Below the pieces are notes generated by a model. It did no database searches. It saw only the letters and a program-made list of their open reading frames with translations, and was not told where the DNA came from. A stretch of 60,139 bases of DNA from a virus: IMG/VR virus record IMGVR_UViG_3300027733_000062, positions 1 to 60,139 of that record; one strand, given 5' to 3'. The position numbers were made by a program, and so were the translations under genes. Positions 42,218-49,506 of this stretch are shown here, piece after piece. Positions within the stretch are counted from its first letter, which is position 1; the number at the start of each line of letters is the position of its first letter.

Positions 42218-42246
42218 ATTATACTACACTTAAACTTATTTGTCAG
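42218..42246 (-). promoter_or_regulatory. Sigma-70-like promoter of gp45
   Basis: CTGACA (42241-42246), 17-nt spacer and a perfect TATAAT (42218-42223) on the minus strand. +1 is near 42211, with a 23-nt leader that contains the GGAG RBS. The -35 overlaps the end of the preceding gene. Confidence 0.72.
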
Positions 42247-42589
42247 GCGAATATTTGACATCGTGTTCATAAAGAAACATAAGGCAACACATAGCATGAG
42301 CTAAGTGGTGTTTACCTGATTCAAGGTCATTCACTTCACCTTCTTTCCATGCCCACAAGTGTCGTTGCATGGCATCAAAATACCTTCTCTTGGAATCTGG
42401 TACATATTTCCAATTGTCAGGTTCATACTTCTCAGCACCAAATGTAAGAATGTCAACTGTAGCTTTTAGTGCAAGTGGTGGTAACAAACCATATTGCGGT
42501 TTGCCACCATCAAACTTGCGACCACCAGTCGTAGCATTTTGGGACGCTTTGATAGCATCTTCAATCGCTTCAACTCTGGTTGTTGTCAT
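42236..42589 (-). CDS. dATP/dGTP diphosphohydrolase-type domain protein
   Basis: A 117-residue helical protein. GGRKFDGGKPQYGLLPPLAL, then FGAEKYEPDNWKYVPDSKRR and SGKHHLAHAMCCLMFLYEHD fit PF18909 (dATP/dGTP diphosphohydrolase N-terminal; formerly DUF5664). A MazG-like dNTP pyrophosphohydrolase activity is predicted from the family. It might shape the dNTP pool. ATGA overlap with the glycosyltransferase gene. Confidence 0.8.
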   Translation of the reverse strand: MTTTRVEAIEDAIKASQNATTGGRKFDGGKPQYGLLPPLALKATVDILTFGAEKYEPDNWKYVPDSKRRYFDAMQRHLWAWKEGEVNDLESGKHHLAHAMCCLMFLYEHDVKYSPDK

Positions 42590-43401
42590 AACTTACCGGT
42601 ATACTGAGCAACAGCTGGCATATTACCAGTAAACGCATATGTACCGATATGCTGAGTTCTCATCCAAGGACACAGATAGATTTTACCACCCATCTTACGC
42701 CACATCTGACAAAACATATAATCTTCACTTAGATATCTTTCTGAACCGCCACCAGTAATTGATTCACTTGTGTCAATAACAGTATCAAAGTAAGCATGAA
42801 TGTATCGTGAACCATCAAAGTTAGCTTGACCAACATGGTCAGGTTTATAACGAATCAATGGATATTCAGCGGCCATCTTTTCAAATACATGGCGTTTAAT
42901 CATCATATGACCAGTACCAATTTCTAATACTTCAAGTGGTTCTGAAACTTGAAATTGATTTGTACCTTTAACCACATTGAACACATAATCGCCAACTAGG
43001 TTCTCAAGTTCTTTTGGATCCATGTCAGGATGATTTCTTGCTGCTTGAGCAATATTATTCCAGTTCATAGATTTCTTAGGATAGGGACCACCAATAACAT
43101 CTTTATCCAATGCCATCAATGCGATAATATCCTGAGGTGAGTAGTGAATGTCCGAATCAATAAACAGCATATGCGTGTGGTCGCTTCGGAGAAATTCATC
43201 GACCAGATAGTTACGAGCTCTGGTGATTAGTGATTCGTTAAACAGGAAAGAAAACTTTGTTTCAATTCCATATTTTGAAAATGTTGTTTGTAAATCGAGG
43301 CAAGACTTCACATATAAACCGTGAGCCATACCACCATACATGGGCGTGGCAATAAACAGTTTATTTTTCTTTAATTCTTCAATGTTGACTTTGATTTCCA
43401 T
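42586..43401 (-). CDS. GT-A glycosyltransferase-like protein
   Basis: A 271-residue protein. LFIATPMYGGMAHGLYVKSC opens it, MLFIDSDIHYSPQDIIALMA holds the DxD motif and VIGGPYPKKSMNW follows. EIGTGHMMIKRHVFEKM and LSEDYMFCQMWRKMGG are typical of phage GT-A proteins. It could modify DNA, virion or host glycans. It lies directly after a strong terminator and has only a weak RBS. Confidence 0.8.
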   Translation of the reverse strand: MEIKVNIEELKKNKLFIATPMYGGMAHGLYVKSCLDLQTTFSKYGIETKFSFLFNESLITRARNYLVDEFLRSDHTHMLFIDSDIHYSPQDIIALMALDKDVIGGPYPKKSMNWNNIAQAARNHPDMDPKELENLVGDYVFNVVKGTNQFQVSEPLEVLEIGTGHMMIKRHVFEKMAAEYPLIRYKPDHVGQANFDGSRYIHAYFDTVIDTSESITGGGSERYLSEDYMFCQMWRKMGGKIYLCPWMRTQHIGTYAFTGNMPAVAQYTGKL

Positions 43402-43410
43402 TATATACCC

Positions 43411-43454
43411 ATAAAATAAAAAGAGGAGAGATACTATTATATATATCTCTCCTC
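43411..43454 (-). terminator. Rho-independent terminator after the winged-helix gene
   Basis: On the minus strand a perfect 10-bp stem GAGGAGAGAT/ATCTCTCCTC (445-454 with 423-432 of this kilobase) with a 12-nt AT loop, followed by TTTTTATTTTAT. It ends the transcript of the winged-helix gene. Confidence 0.88.
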
Positions 43455-43476
43455 ATCTAGTGAAACCTAATTTATA

Positions 43477-43749
43477 TTAGGCAAATGCACGTTCACCTTG
43501 CTTGCGTAGAGCAGCAATACCAGCGGCAACGATACGCTTGGTAGGTGAGCCTAAGCGATAGAAAGAAACCTTATCGCCATTAGCATTAACACGGCTATTC
43601 AAGTAGATAGCGTGACCTTCATTACGCAACTCATTGATTGTTGCTGAAGGGTTTGCAATTCCGAAAACAGATTGCATCTTAGCAGCTGTCAATGTGTTGT
43701 AGGAACTATCTTTTGCCAAATATGACAATACTTTTTGCTTTGCAGACAT
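43477..43749 (-). CDS. Winged-helix DNA-binding protein
   Basis: A 90-residue protein starting MSAKQKVLSYLAKDSSYNTL. TAAKMQSVFGIANPSATINE followed by LRNEGHAIYLN and VSFYRLGSPTKR fit a winged helix-turn-helix. GGAG lies 9 nt before the chosen ATG. It has its own promoter and terminator. Its leader holds a perfect 10-bp palindrome that could be its operator. Confidence 0.8.
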   Translation of the reverse strand: MSAKQKVLSYLAKDSSYNTLTAAKMQSVFGIANPSATINELRNEGHAIYLNSRVNANGDKVSFYRLGSPTKRIVAAGIAALRKQGERAFA

Positions 43750-43804
43750 TATTAAAAACTCCATTATTTAATTGAACCACTTTCAAGATAAGAATCTAAG
43801 GTGT

Positions 43805-43814
43805 GGTTCGAACC
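43805..43814. promoter_or_regulatory. Candidate operator palindrome GGTTCGAACC
   Basis: A perfect 10-bp palindrome lies between the predicted transcript start (about 43821) and the winged-helix gene start. Its place fits autoregulation by that DNA-binding protein. This is inferred from position only. Confidence 0.35.
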
Positions 43815-43827
43815 TCAGATATGTATA

Positions 43828-43856
43828 ATAATAACAGATAATGATGAACAAGTCAA
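43828..43856 (-). promoter_or_regulatory. Sigma-70-like promoter of the winged-helix gene
   Basis: TTGACT (43851-43856), 17-nt spacer, TATTAT (43828-43833) on the minus strand. +1 is near 43821, giving a 72-nt leader. It starts only 5 nt after the stop of the HNH gene. Confidence 0.62.
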
Positions 43857-43860
43857 GCAT

Positions 43861-45249
43861 TTAAGCGGCAATCAACTCTTTTTTCTTCATCTCTGCCTGA
43901 GATTTTTTACCTTTTGATTTGTTGTAACTAGCACAAACAAGTTGCCCATTCTCAACAGTTGTTTCACCGCCTAGAACCCAAGCAACGATATGGTCGGCAT
44001 TCCACAATTCATGGTTGTTAATCTCATCTTGTGAGATTGTTTTACCTGTGGCAGGACAAATGCCGTTTTGTTTTTTCCACATTTGGAATCTTTGTTGTGG
44101 TGTAAACAGTCGGTCAGGATCCAATTCAGTAACAATGTTATTGCCTAGTTTTGCCATATCTTTACGAATCAAATTCAAACGAGCAGGCAAAGTATATTCA
44201 CTTGTAACATCGCAACAACTGGCATAGTTACGCAACTCGCCGTTTTTCTTTTCAACAAGAATTTCTGGATTTGCTAATCGCTCTGCTTCAGTAGCCAAAA
44301 ACCAAGACATTAATTTCTCTTTGTCTTTAATGGTTCGTTTCTGTTTAGACAACTCAACCATAACCATAAAGAAATTTAATAGTGTTGAAGATTGTTTAAA
44401 GGCCTTCGTAGTATATTTGTCAATAATTTTTAATGTTTCCAAAATGCGTTTCTCACCGCCTTGTGTAGAATAATTTATCCATACACCAGAATTATCTTCG
44501 TAGGCTTCATCTTTATCTTTCTTTGAAACACCGTGGTCTGCACCAAAGGTTGAATAGACTGCCATCAATACAATTTGTTCATCAATTTTTAAACGACCAT
44601 TATCTTTGAAGATGGTTCTAAATGCCGACATATTGTCATTTACAATATTACGAACCGCATCAGCAAATGGAACTAAAATAGCATTACGCAATTCTTGTGG
44701 ATTTAATGTCATGCCATCATTGATATTAGTAAACAAACGAGATAAACCCATTCGAGTAGCTACAACATACTCACAAATAGTAATCATAATGTTCTCTGTT
44801 ATATAATCTTTAAGAACCTTAGGCATTGTTTTGTAGGTATCACAACTAGCGTGGATATTAACAGAACCTGTAGGCAAAATATAGATGCCGTGTTCAAGTT
44901 TAACTTTACCTTTTAAAAACAATTCAATTGTTTGAGTTCGGTTGTTTCCATCAATTGCAATGTATTTGAATCCTAAATCGTGCCAGTGTTTAAAGTATTC
45001 ATAATCTAGTGTGCCTTCTAAACACAAAGCAAGACATTCTTCAACATTCGCCACAATTATTTTGGATGGCGCTTGTCCTAAAATTAAAGAAGTTACAAAT
45101 TTAGTTCTTTGTTTTTCTTCCCAACAACCAAGTCGATTAAAAGATAAGTCAAGTCCAACTTTATCTTTAAATGTGGTCATAAAATCACTTATCAAAGGAT
45201 ACTCTTTGTTAAGTCCAACGGTAATAGCATTTTGTTTTGTAGCAAGTTT
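43861..45249 (-). CDS. DUF262 (ParB-like) plus HNH endonuclease protein
   Basis: A 462-residue protein from ATG 45249 (MKLATKQNAITVGLNKEYPL), with AGGAA 8 nt upstream. DGNNRTQTIELF (101-112) is the DGxxR motif of DUF262/ParB-nuclease folds. The C-terminus has an HNH-like motif, CPATGKTIS then WNADHIVAW (D419/H420) and VENGQLV with N434. DUF262 plus HNH is the plan of GmrSD-type restriction enzymes that cut modified DNA. In a phage it may attack competitors or act as a homing-like gene. It stands alone between two control regions. Confidence 0.78.
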   Translation of the reverse strand, partial: KLATKQNAITVGLNKEYPLISDFMTTFKDKVGLDLSFNRLGCWEEKQRTKFVTSLILGQAPSKIIVANVEECLALCLEGTLDYEYFKHWHDLGFKYIAIDGNNRTQTIELFLKGKVKLEHGIYILPTGSVNIHASCDTYKTMPKVLKDYITENIMITICEYVVATRMGLSRLFTNINDGMTLNPQELRNAILVPFADAVRNIVNDNMSAFRTIFKDNGRLKIDEQIVLMAVYSTFGADHGVSKKDKDEAYEDNSGVWINYSTQGGEKRILETLKIIDKYTTKAFKQSSTLLNFFMVMVELSKQKRTIKDKEKLMSWFLATEAERLANPEILVEKKNGELRNYASCCDVTSEYTLPARLNLIRKDMAKLGNNIVTELDPDRLFTPQQRFQMWKKQNGICPATGKTISQDEINNHELWNADHIVAWVLGGETTVENGQLVCASYNKSKGKKSQAEMKKKELIAA

Positions 45250-45303
45250 CATAATAAATTTCCTATAAAAAAGGATTAAAAATAATTCCCATATAACGAG
45301 AAT

Positions 45304-45329
45304 CAAAAAAAGACCAGACCTAAGTCTGG
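45304..45329 (-). terminator. Rho-independent terminator after the AAA ATPase
   Basis: On the minus strand CCAGAC, loop TTAG and GTCTGG (45314-45329), followed by TCTTTTTTT. The 6-bp stem and U7 run are canonical. It separates the ATPase transcript from the HNH gene. Confidence 0.82.
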
Positions 45330-45347
45330 CCACTACCAATCAGAAGA

Positions 45348-46562
45348 TTAAAACGGTGGTTGTTCTTCTGATTTAGGTTCTTCAGGCACTTCGGTAGGTT
45401 CGAGTGTCTGTGCCATCAAGGTTTCTGTATTTGCACCAGCATCCACTTTAGTGTAGAGGTCAAGAAAAGACATCTTGGTGTCATCATCAAAACGATTCAA
45501 ACACAACTCAATAGCCTTCATACGATTACCAAATACACCATAAGTCTTACTGATATGCACCAAACGGCGAGTAGAAATCACTTCGTCAACTCCGCCTTCT
45601 ACAAAGGTTTTACGAATCACATCAGCCCAAGTTACCAATTTCTCAGCAAACTCATCATCGGCTTTACCGTGATAAGATAATTCTTTTTTGATAATCTTAC
45701 GCTCAACGGTAACTGGTGGCCAATCTTGTTCGTAGGTGTTTAAGAATCTTTCCAAGAAAGCTTCGTTAAGGACATTGGTGAACATATAACGACCATCATC
45801 TGAGCCTTTGCCTTTAGTATTGGCAGTAGCGATGATAGTGAAACCTTCAGCAGGTGCAACCATTTCATTTTTCTTTTTGAGCAAGAATGGTTTGCCTTCA
45901 AGCACACGCTGTAAACAGGAAAGGTTCTGAGCGCCGTAATCAATTTCATCAACGCAAAGTACCGCACCTTGACGAGCAGCTACAGTAACGGGGCCATCTC
46001 GCCATTCCATTTGACCGTTGATAAGCACAAAGTTACCAAGTAAATCTGATTCATCGGTTTCTGGTGTCATTGATACGCAAACGAATTTACGACCTAGTTT
46101 AGCACAAGCCTGTTCAGCAGACATTGTTTTACCATTACCTGAATGACCAGTAATAAAGATAGGATAGAATTTCTTACTTGCAATAATAGAAAGCAAGTCA
46201 TCAAAGTTACCAAACGGAACATAATTTTTATAAACGGCAGGAACCAAATTCTCGGTTTCAAGGTCGGTAATTACATTAGTAATACGATGGCCGCCATTCG
46301 GCACAATATTTTTTTCTGGCATTTTCATAACCTGTGCTGACATATTAATTGTTTCAGCAACTGGTGCTGATGATGCCAGACTTGGCACTTTATAAAGACC
46401 ACGACCAATACGGTTCGATTCGTCTTTAGTAAACCATTGAGCACCTGAAATGCCTAATGTATTACAAATTTGTTTAATCTCTGATTTTGAGATTGTGCTC
46501 TTGCCTGTAGCAAGTAGCATAGCATTAAATTTTTCTTTGATTTCCACACGATTACTACGCAT
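45348..46562 (-). CDS. MoxR/CobS-like AAA+ ATPase
   Basis: A 404-residue AAA+ protein from ATG 46562 (GGAG 8 nt upstream). Residues 1-60 carry a small helical domain (ISKSEIKQICNTLGISGAQW). Walker A is GHSGNGKT (139-146) and Walker B is VLCVDEID (201-208). TIIATANTKGKG and STRRLVHIS (sensor-arginine region) follow. The pattern is of MoxR/CobS ATPases. Its partner is probably the VWA protein at 46648. The C-terminus is acidic and Pro-rich. Confidence 0.86.
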   Translation of the reverse strand: MRSNRVEIKEKFNAMLLATGKSTISKSEIKQICNTLGISGAQWFTKDESNRIGRGLYKVPSLASSAPVAETINMSAQVMKMPEKNIVPNGGHRITNVITDLETENLVPAVYKNYVPFGNFDDLLSIIASKKFYPIFITGHSGNGKTMSAEQACAKLGRKFVCVSMTPETDESDLLGNFVLINGQMEWRDGPVTVAARQGAVLCVDEIDYGAQNLSCLQRVLEGKPFLLKKKNEMVAPAEGFTIIATANTKGKGSDDGRYMFTNVLNEAFLERFLNTYEQDWPPVTVERKIIKKELSYHGKADDEFAEKLVTWADVIRKTFVEGGVDEVISTRRLVHISKTYGVFGNRMKAIELCLNRFDDDTKMSFLDLYTKVDAGANTETLMAQTLEPTEVPEEPKSEEQPPF

Positions 46563-46594
46563 AATATAAACTCCATTTTTCACTAGATACAACC

Positions 46595-46622
46595 ATTATA
46601 ACACAACCACAGGCCTTGTCAA
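46595..46622 (-). promoter_or_regulatory. Sigma-70 consensus promoter of the AAA ATPase
   Basis: TTGACA (46617-46622), 16-nt spacer and TATAAT (46595-46600) with TGT before it on the minus strand. Both hexamers are perfect. +1 is near 46588, with a 26-nt leader. GGTTGT occurs both in the spacer and after the -10. Confidence 0.85.
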
Positions 46623-46647
46623 GCCCGCTGTTGTTTCTATACAACAC

Positions 46648-49026
46648 TTAGGCAGCAATGCCATCAATGAACCGAGAGACCATCACACGGCTAACTGCCT
46701 TCTTTTTATTCATTTTCATAAATGCCGTTTTCAACTTACTTGCCGTAACCACACCAGTTACAACCAACTCATCATCTTCAATTTGCAATTCATTACCACC
46801 AGGCATAATAAAGAATGAATCGTAACCTTTATTGTAGGATTGCAAGAATTTTTCACTTGTCAATTTCTTGACCATAGTCTTAACATATTCAGATTTGTCT
46901 AATTGATAATAGCGAGCATTCACATCACCTGAATAAACTTGCTCACGAATTGTTTTGCCATTCTTGTCAATATATTTGTTTGTAATACCGCCACGCATTT
47001 CACGAGCAGTACCACCTGCAATAAAGAAACCAAAAATCTTTGCACCAGTTTTTGCTTTGTACCAGTCAAAAATACCGATACGCAAGCCTTCTTCTACTGT
47101 ATAATAAGAATCATTAATACAAGATTCTACTTTAACTTGTAATTTAGAATCACGGTCTTTAATATAAACATTCTCAGATTTAGGATTGAATGAACTTGGA
47201 CGAACCGTTTTTTGGCCAGGTTTATTTTCCCAACCATAACAATCACGCTCTTGCATTACTGAATTACTATTATCAGCATCACCATCATGAACAATTACCA
47301 GATTAACCAAGTCAAGGTTATTCACTTTGCGGAATTGTTGTGTAATTGGTTCAAGAGCAACAATCGCCTGAATTAATGGTGTATTACCAAGATGTTCATT
47401 TGAAGGACGACCGATGCCATAACGACCACGAGCTTCGACACTATACGAATCACGCAAAGCAATCATGTTACGGATTGAATTGTTGAAATCCATATTACTC
47501 ATTTTTGAATTAAGATATTCACGGAGAAATACTGTTTCAAATGCAAACTCATTAGCTTCTGGTGTAAAACCTTTTTTATATTGTTCTTGTGGATAATCAG
47601 CAAAACGACCATCAGTAGAATCACCAAAGCCATACACAACGAATGGAATATTCACTTTACGGCAGAACATGGTAAGAACCAAAATCTGTTCAATAGAACC
47701 TGCCATATTACGGGACATGGAACCTGAGCGGTCAAGTAACAAGACCAGACCGTGAGATTTGCCCTTAGGGATTCTCATCATCTTTTTAAAGATGTTATCT
47801 TCTACCTGATATTTGTATAAACGATTGATATCAATATCACCAGTATTGGACACTTTAGCCTTCGCATAAGCACGAGCAGCTTTCTTCATTTCAAATTCTT
47901 TTGCCAACAAACCGATGTAACGGTCATTCTTCGATTTGAATTCTTTTACTTTTTCTGTATATTGCTTTTCAAAGCTTTCAGCACGATAATCGCTATTGAA
48001 ATAATATTCACTTAATGCTTGTTGAACCCGTTTAGCAGGTGTTACGATAGCATCAAGGTTAGGCTTAGGCACTTTGCCATAAACATAGTTTTTGGATTCT
48101 GCTGACAATAATTCAGTTTCATTCTTACGGAAATTCTCATCAGTTTCACAACTAGGTTGGAACTGGTCAAAGTTGGATGCTTTAGAATCTTTATTACGAT
48201 TCAATTCATTACCAACTTCATCGCCATAATCACCTTCAAAATCATCTAGGTCTTTTTCTGAATTACCTTTAGCTTCAGCTTTGTCGCCTTCAGCATCGCC
48301 GTCAGAATCGGTATCGGCATCTTCTGAAGAATCACCATCATCACCATCAATATCAGATTCGCCATCATAATCAGAATCGGCAGAATCGTAATCTTCATCA
48401 CCATCTTCACCATCACCAAATTGGTCAACTTGCATAGAAGCCAAAGACTGTAACATGGTTTCAAATTGCTCATGCTTTGAATAATCAAAAACAGATTTAG
48501 TTACCCGTAAAACATCTTCCCATGTTTCACAAGCTTCTACTTGCTTAACAAGCATTGTTTCTTCATGGTTAAAAAGAATTTGAATAGCACCTGCCGATTT
48601 TGTATAAATGTTTAATCGGTCAATAAATGACATTCCGTTAACATCACGCTCTTTAATACCAAAGAAATCACGCTCTAAAAGGTTTTGATAACCTTTAACA
48701 AATGAGGTACGAATACCAGGAAATTTGCGTTTAACTTTTTTCTCAATACGAGCATCTTCAACAACATTCAAGAAGCCTTTGTATTTTCTACCAAGAGAGG
48801 AAACGGCATCATGCCAACCATCGGCAGGAGTATAAAGTGCATGGCCAACTTCGTGACCCATAAGCAAATCATATAAAGCGCCAGACATATCTTTCCAGAT
48901 AGGACAATACAAAACACGATTCATAGGATCAAATTTTGCCGTGCTAAGCTTCTGGTGCTCAACTGTTAAATTTTCTGTGGCAAGTAATTTTGCCAATTGG
49001 GATTTTGATTCGACTGTAAATGCCAT
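46648..49026 (-). CDS. HExxH metallopeptidase-like and VWA domain protein
   Basis: A 792-residue protein. Residues 50-95 hold HEVGH (58-62) and NVVEDARIE with E90, a gluzincin-like zinc site. Residues about 204-268 are an Asp/Glu/Ser-rich linker. A VWA domain follows with the MIDAS motif DRSGSMS (D431, S433, S435) and a CobT-like layout. It lies upstream of the MoxR/CobS-like ATPase. The pair resembles MoxR-VWA chaperone systems, with a protease-like domain added. Function in the phage unknown. Confidence 0.82.
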   Translation of the reverse strand: MAFTVESKSQLAKLLATENLTVEHQKLSTAKFDPMNRVLYCPIWKDMSGALYDLLMGHEVGHALYTPADGWHDAVSSLGRKYKGFLNVVEDARIEKKVKRKFPGIRTSFVKGYQNLLERDFFGIKERDVNGMSFIDRLNIYTKSAGAIQILFNHEETMLVKQVEACETWEDVLRVTKSVFDYSKHEQFETMLQSLASMQVDQFGDGEDGDEDYDSADSDYDGESDIDGDDGDSSEDADTDSDGDAEGDKAEAKGNSEKDLDDFEGDYGDEVGNELNRNKDSKASNFDQFQPSCETDENFRKNETELLSAESKNYVYGKVPKPNLDAIVTPAKRVQQALSEYYFNSDYRAESFEKQYTEKVKEFKSKNDRYIGLLAKEFEMKKAARAYAKAKVSNTGDIDINRLYKYQVEDNIFKKMMRIPKGKSHGLVLLLDRSGSMSRNMAGSIEQILVLTMFCRKVNIPFVVYGFGDSTDGRFADYPQEQYKKGFTPEANEFAFETVFLREYLNSKMSNMDFNNSIRNMIALRDSYSVEARGRYGIGRPSNEHLGNTPLIQAIVALEPITQQFRKVNNLDLVNLVIVHDGDADNSNSVMQERDCYGWENKPGQKTVRPSSFNPKSENVYIKDRDSKLQVKVESCINDSYYTVEEGLRIGIFDWYKAKTGAKIFGFFIAGGTAREMRGGITNKYIDKNGKTIREQVYSGDVNARYYQLDKSEYVKTMVKKLTSEKFLQSYNKGYDSFFIMPGGNELQIEDDELVVTGVVTASKLKTAFMKMNKKKAVSRVMVSRFIDGIAA

Positions 49027-49054
49027 AGTATCTTTCTACTTAATTTATACAACC

Positions 49055-49082
49055 ATTATACACGAACCACGAGGAATGTCAA
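49055..49082 (-). promoter_or_regulatory. Sigma-70 consensus promoter of the VWA gene
   Basis: TTGACA (49077-49082), 16-nt spacer and TATAAT (49055-49060), followed by GGTTGTAT on the minus strand. +1 is near 49048, 22 nt before the ATG. The -35 lies in the last codons of the gene upstream. Confidence 0.85.
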
Positions 49083-49261
49083 GGCTTGGTGTTGCGTGGA
49101 AACAACACGCTAAGCTCTTGATTTAATTGAGGATTTTTCATAACCTCATGTAGGATATGACTTGCACCGTGGCATTGAAAGGCACGGAGAACATCGGCAA
49201 CACAGGAATAAAAGTGCATTTCTTCCTGTTCTAGTAGGGTGTGTGAGTAATCTTCTATCAT
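49079..49261 (-). CDS. Small 60-residue protein, predicted leaderless
   Basis: Encodes MIEDYSHTLLEQEEMHFYSC then VADVLRAFQCHGASHILHEV and a polar end. I chose ATG 49261 because the upstream GTG alternative lies within the -10 element. The predicted +1 is the A of this ATG. Function unknown. Confidence 0.6.
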   Translation of the reverse strand: MIEDYSHTLLEQEEMHFYSCVADVLRAFQCHGASHILHEVMKNPQLNQELSVLFPRNTKP

Positions 49262-49267
49262 GCAGCC

Positions 49268-49273
49268 ATTATA
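49268..49273 (-). promoter_or_regulatory. -10 element for the 60-residue gene
   Basis: Perfect TATAAT on the minus strand, then GGCTGC and ATG. The promoter resembles the TATAATGGTTGT family with two changes. No good -35 is seen. +1 would fall on the start codon. Confidence 0.5.
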
Positions 49274-49297
49274 CACTACCCAAAATAGATTTGAGGC

Positions 49298-49332
49298 AAT
49301 AAAAAGACCCTTACTTTTTACGGTAAGGGTCT
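49298..49332 (-). terminator. Rho-independent terminator of the tRNA-like RNA unit
   Basis: On the minus strand a perfect 10-bp stem AGACCCTTAC/GTAAGGGTCT (323-332 with 305-314 of this kilobase), 8-nt loop and a TTTTATT tract. It lies 39 nt after the tRNA-like element. Confidence 0.88.
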
Positions 49333-49336
49333 AGTC

Positions 49337-49368
49337 TTTTCAACGATAAATGGAGATTTATTTGAAAA
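49337..49368 (-). ncRNA. Hairpin with CTCC loop after the tRNA-like element
   Basis: On the minus strand TTTTCAA pairs with TTGAAAA and ATAAAT with ATTTAT, a 13-bp stem with a 2-nt bulge. It closes a four-base loop CTCC. CTCC complements the GGAG ribosome-binding sites seen in this genome. It lies between the tRNA-like RNA and its terminator, so both would be on one transcript. Confidence 0.5.
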
Positions 49369-49370
49369 AT

Positions 49371-49437
49371 TGGAGCGGTGTCTATGATTCGCACATAGCG
49401 CCTGAGTTGGACACCCAAACTGTTCTACAACCACCGC
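49371..49437 (-). tRNA. Compact tRNA-like cloverleaf (UCC in anticodon position), possibly degenerate
   Basis: A 67-nt minus-strand element. Acceptor GCGGTGG/ACACCGC has 6 of 7 pairs, followed by T and an encoded CCA. The T-arm is CTATG/CATAG with loop TGCGAAT (consensus TTCGAAT). The anticodon arm TTGGG/CTCAG has loop TGTCCAA with TCC at 34-36. The D-arm is reduced to TTGT-AGA-ACAG. GCGG...CCGCTCCA fits tRNA-Gly, but U33 and T55 are both G and the D-loop GG is missing. Its own promoter and terminator support a real RNA. Confidence 0.5.
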
Positions 49438-49453
49438 ATATTCTGTGTATATA

Positions 49454-49482
49454 ATTATATATGCTTTTTATTTGAAAATCAA
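49454..49482 (-). promoter_or_regulatory. Sigma-70-like promoter of the tRNA-like RNA
   Basis: TTGATT (49477-49482), 17-nt spacer, TATAAT (49454-49459) on the minus strand. +1 is near 49447, ten bases before the tRNA-like 5' end. Confidence 0.72.
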
Positions 49483-49506
49483 GCGCTTTTTTAAAGCATT
49501 GCCTAA

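Noticed and set aside
43398-43405. TATAAT overlapping the glycosyltransferase start
   Set aside because: The predicted +1 would fall inside the gene, so it cannot serve that start codon.
43805-43814. GGTTCGAACC read as a tRNA T-loop
   Set aside because: Flanking bases do not form a T stem or an acceptor on either strand.
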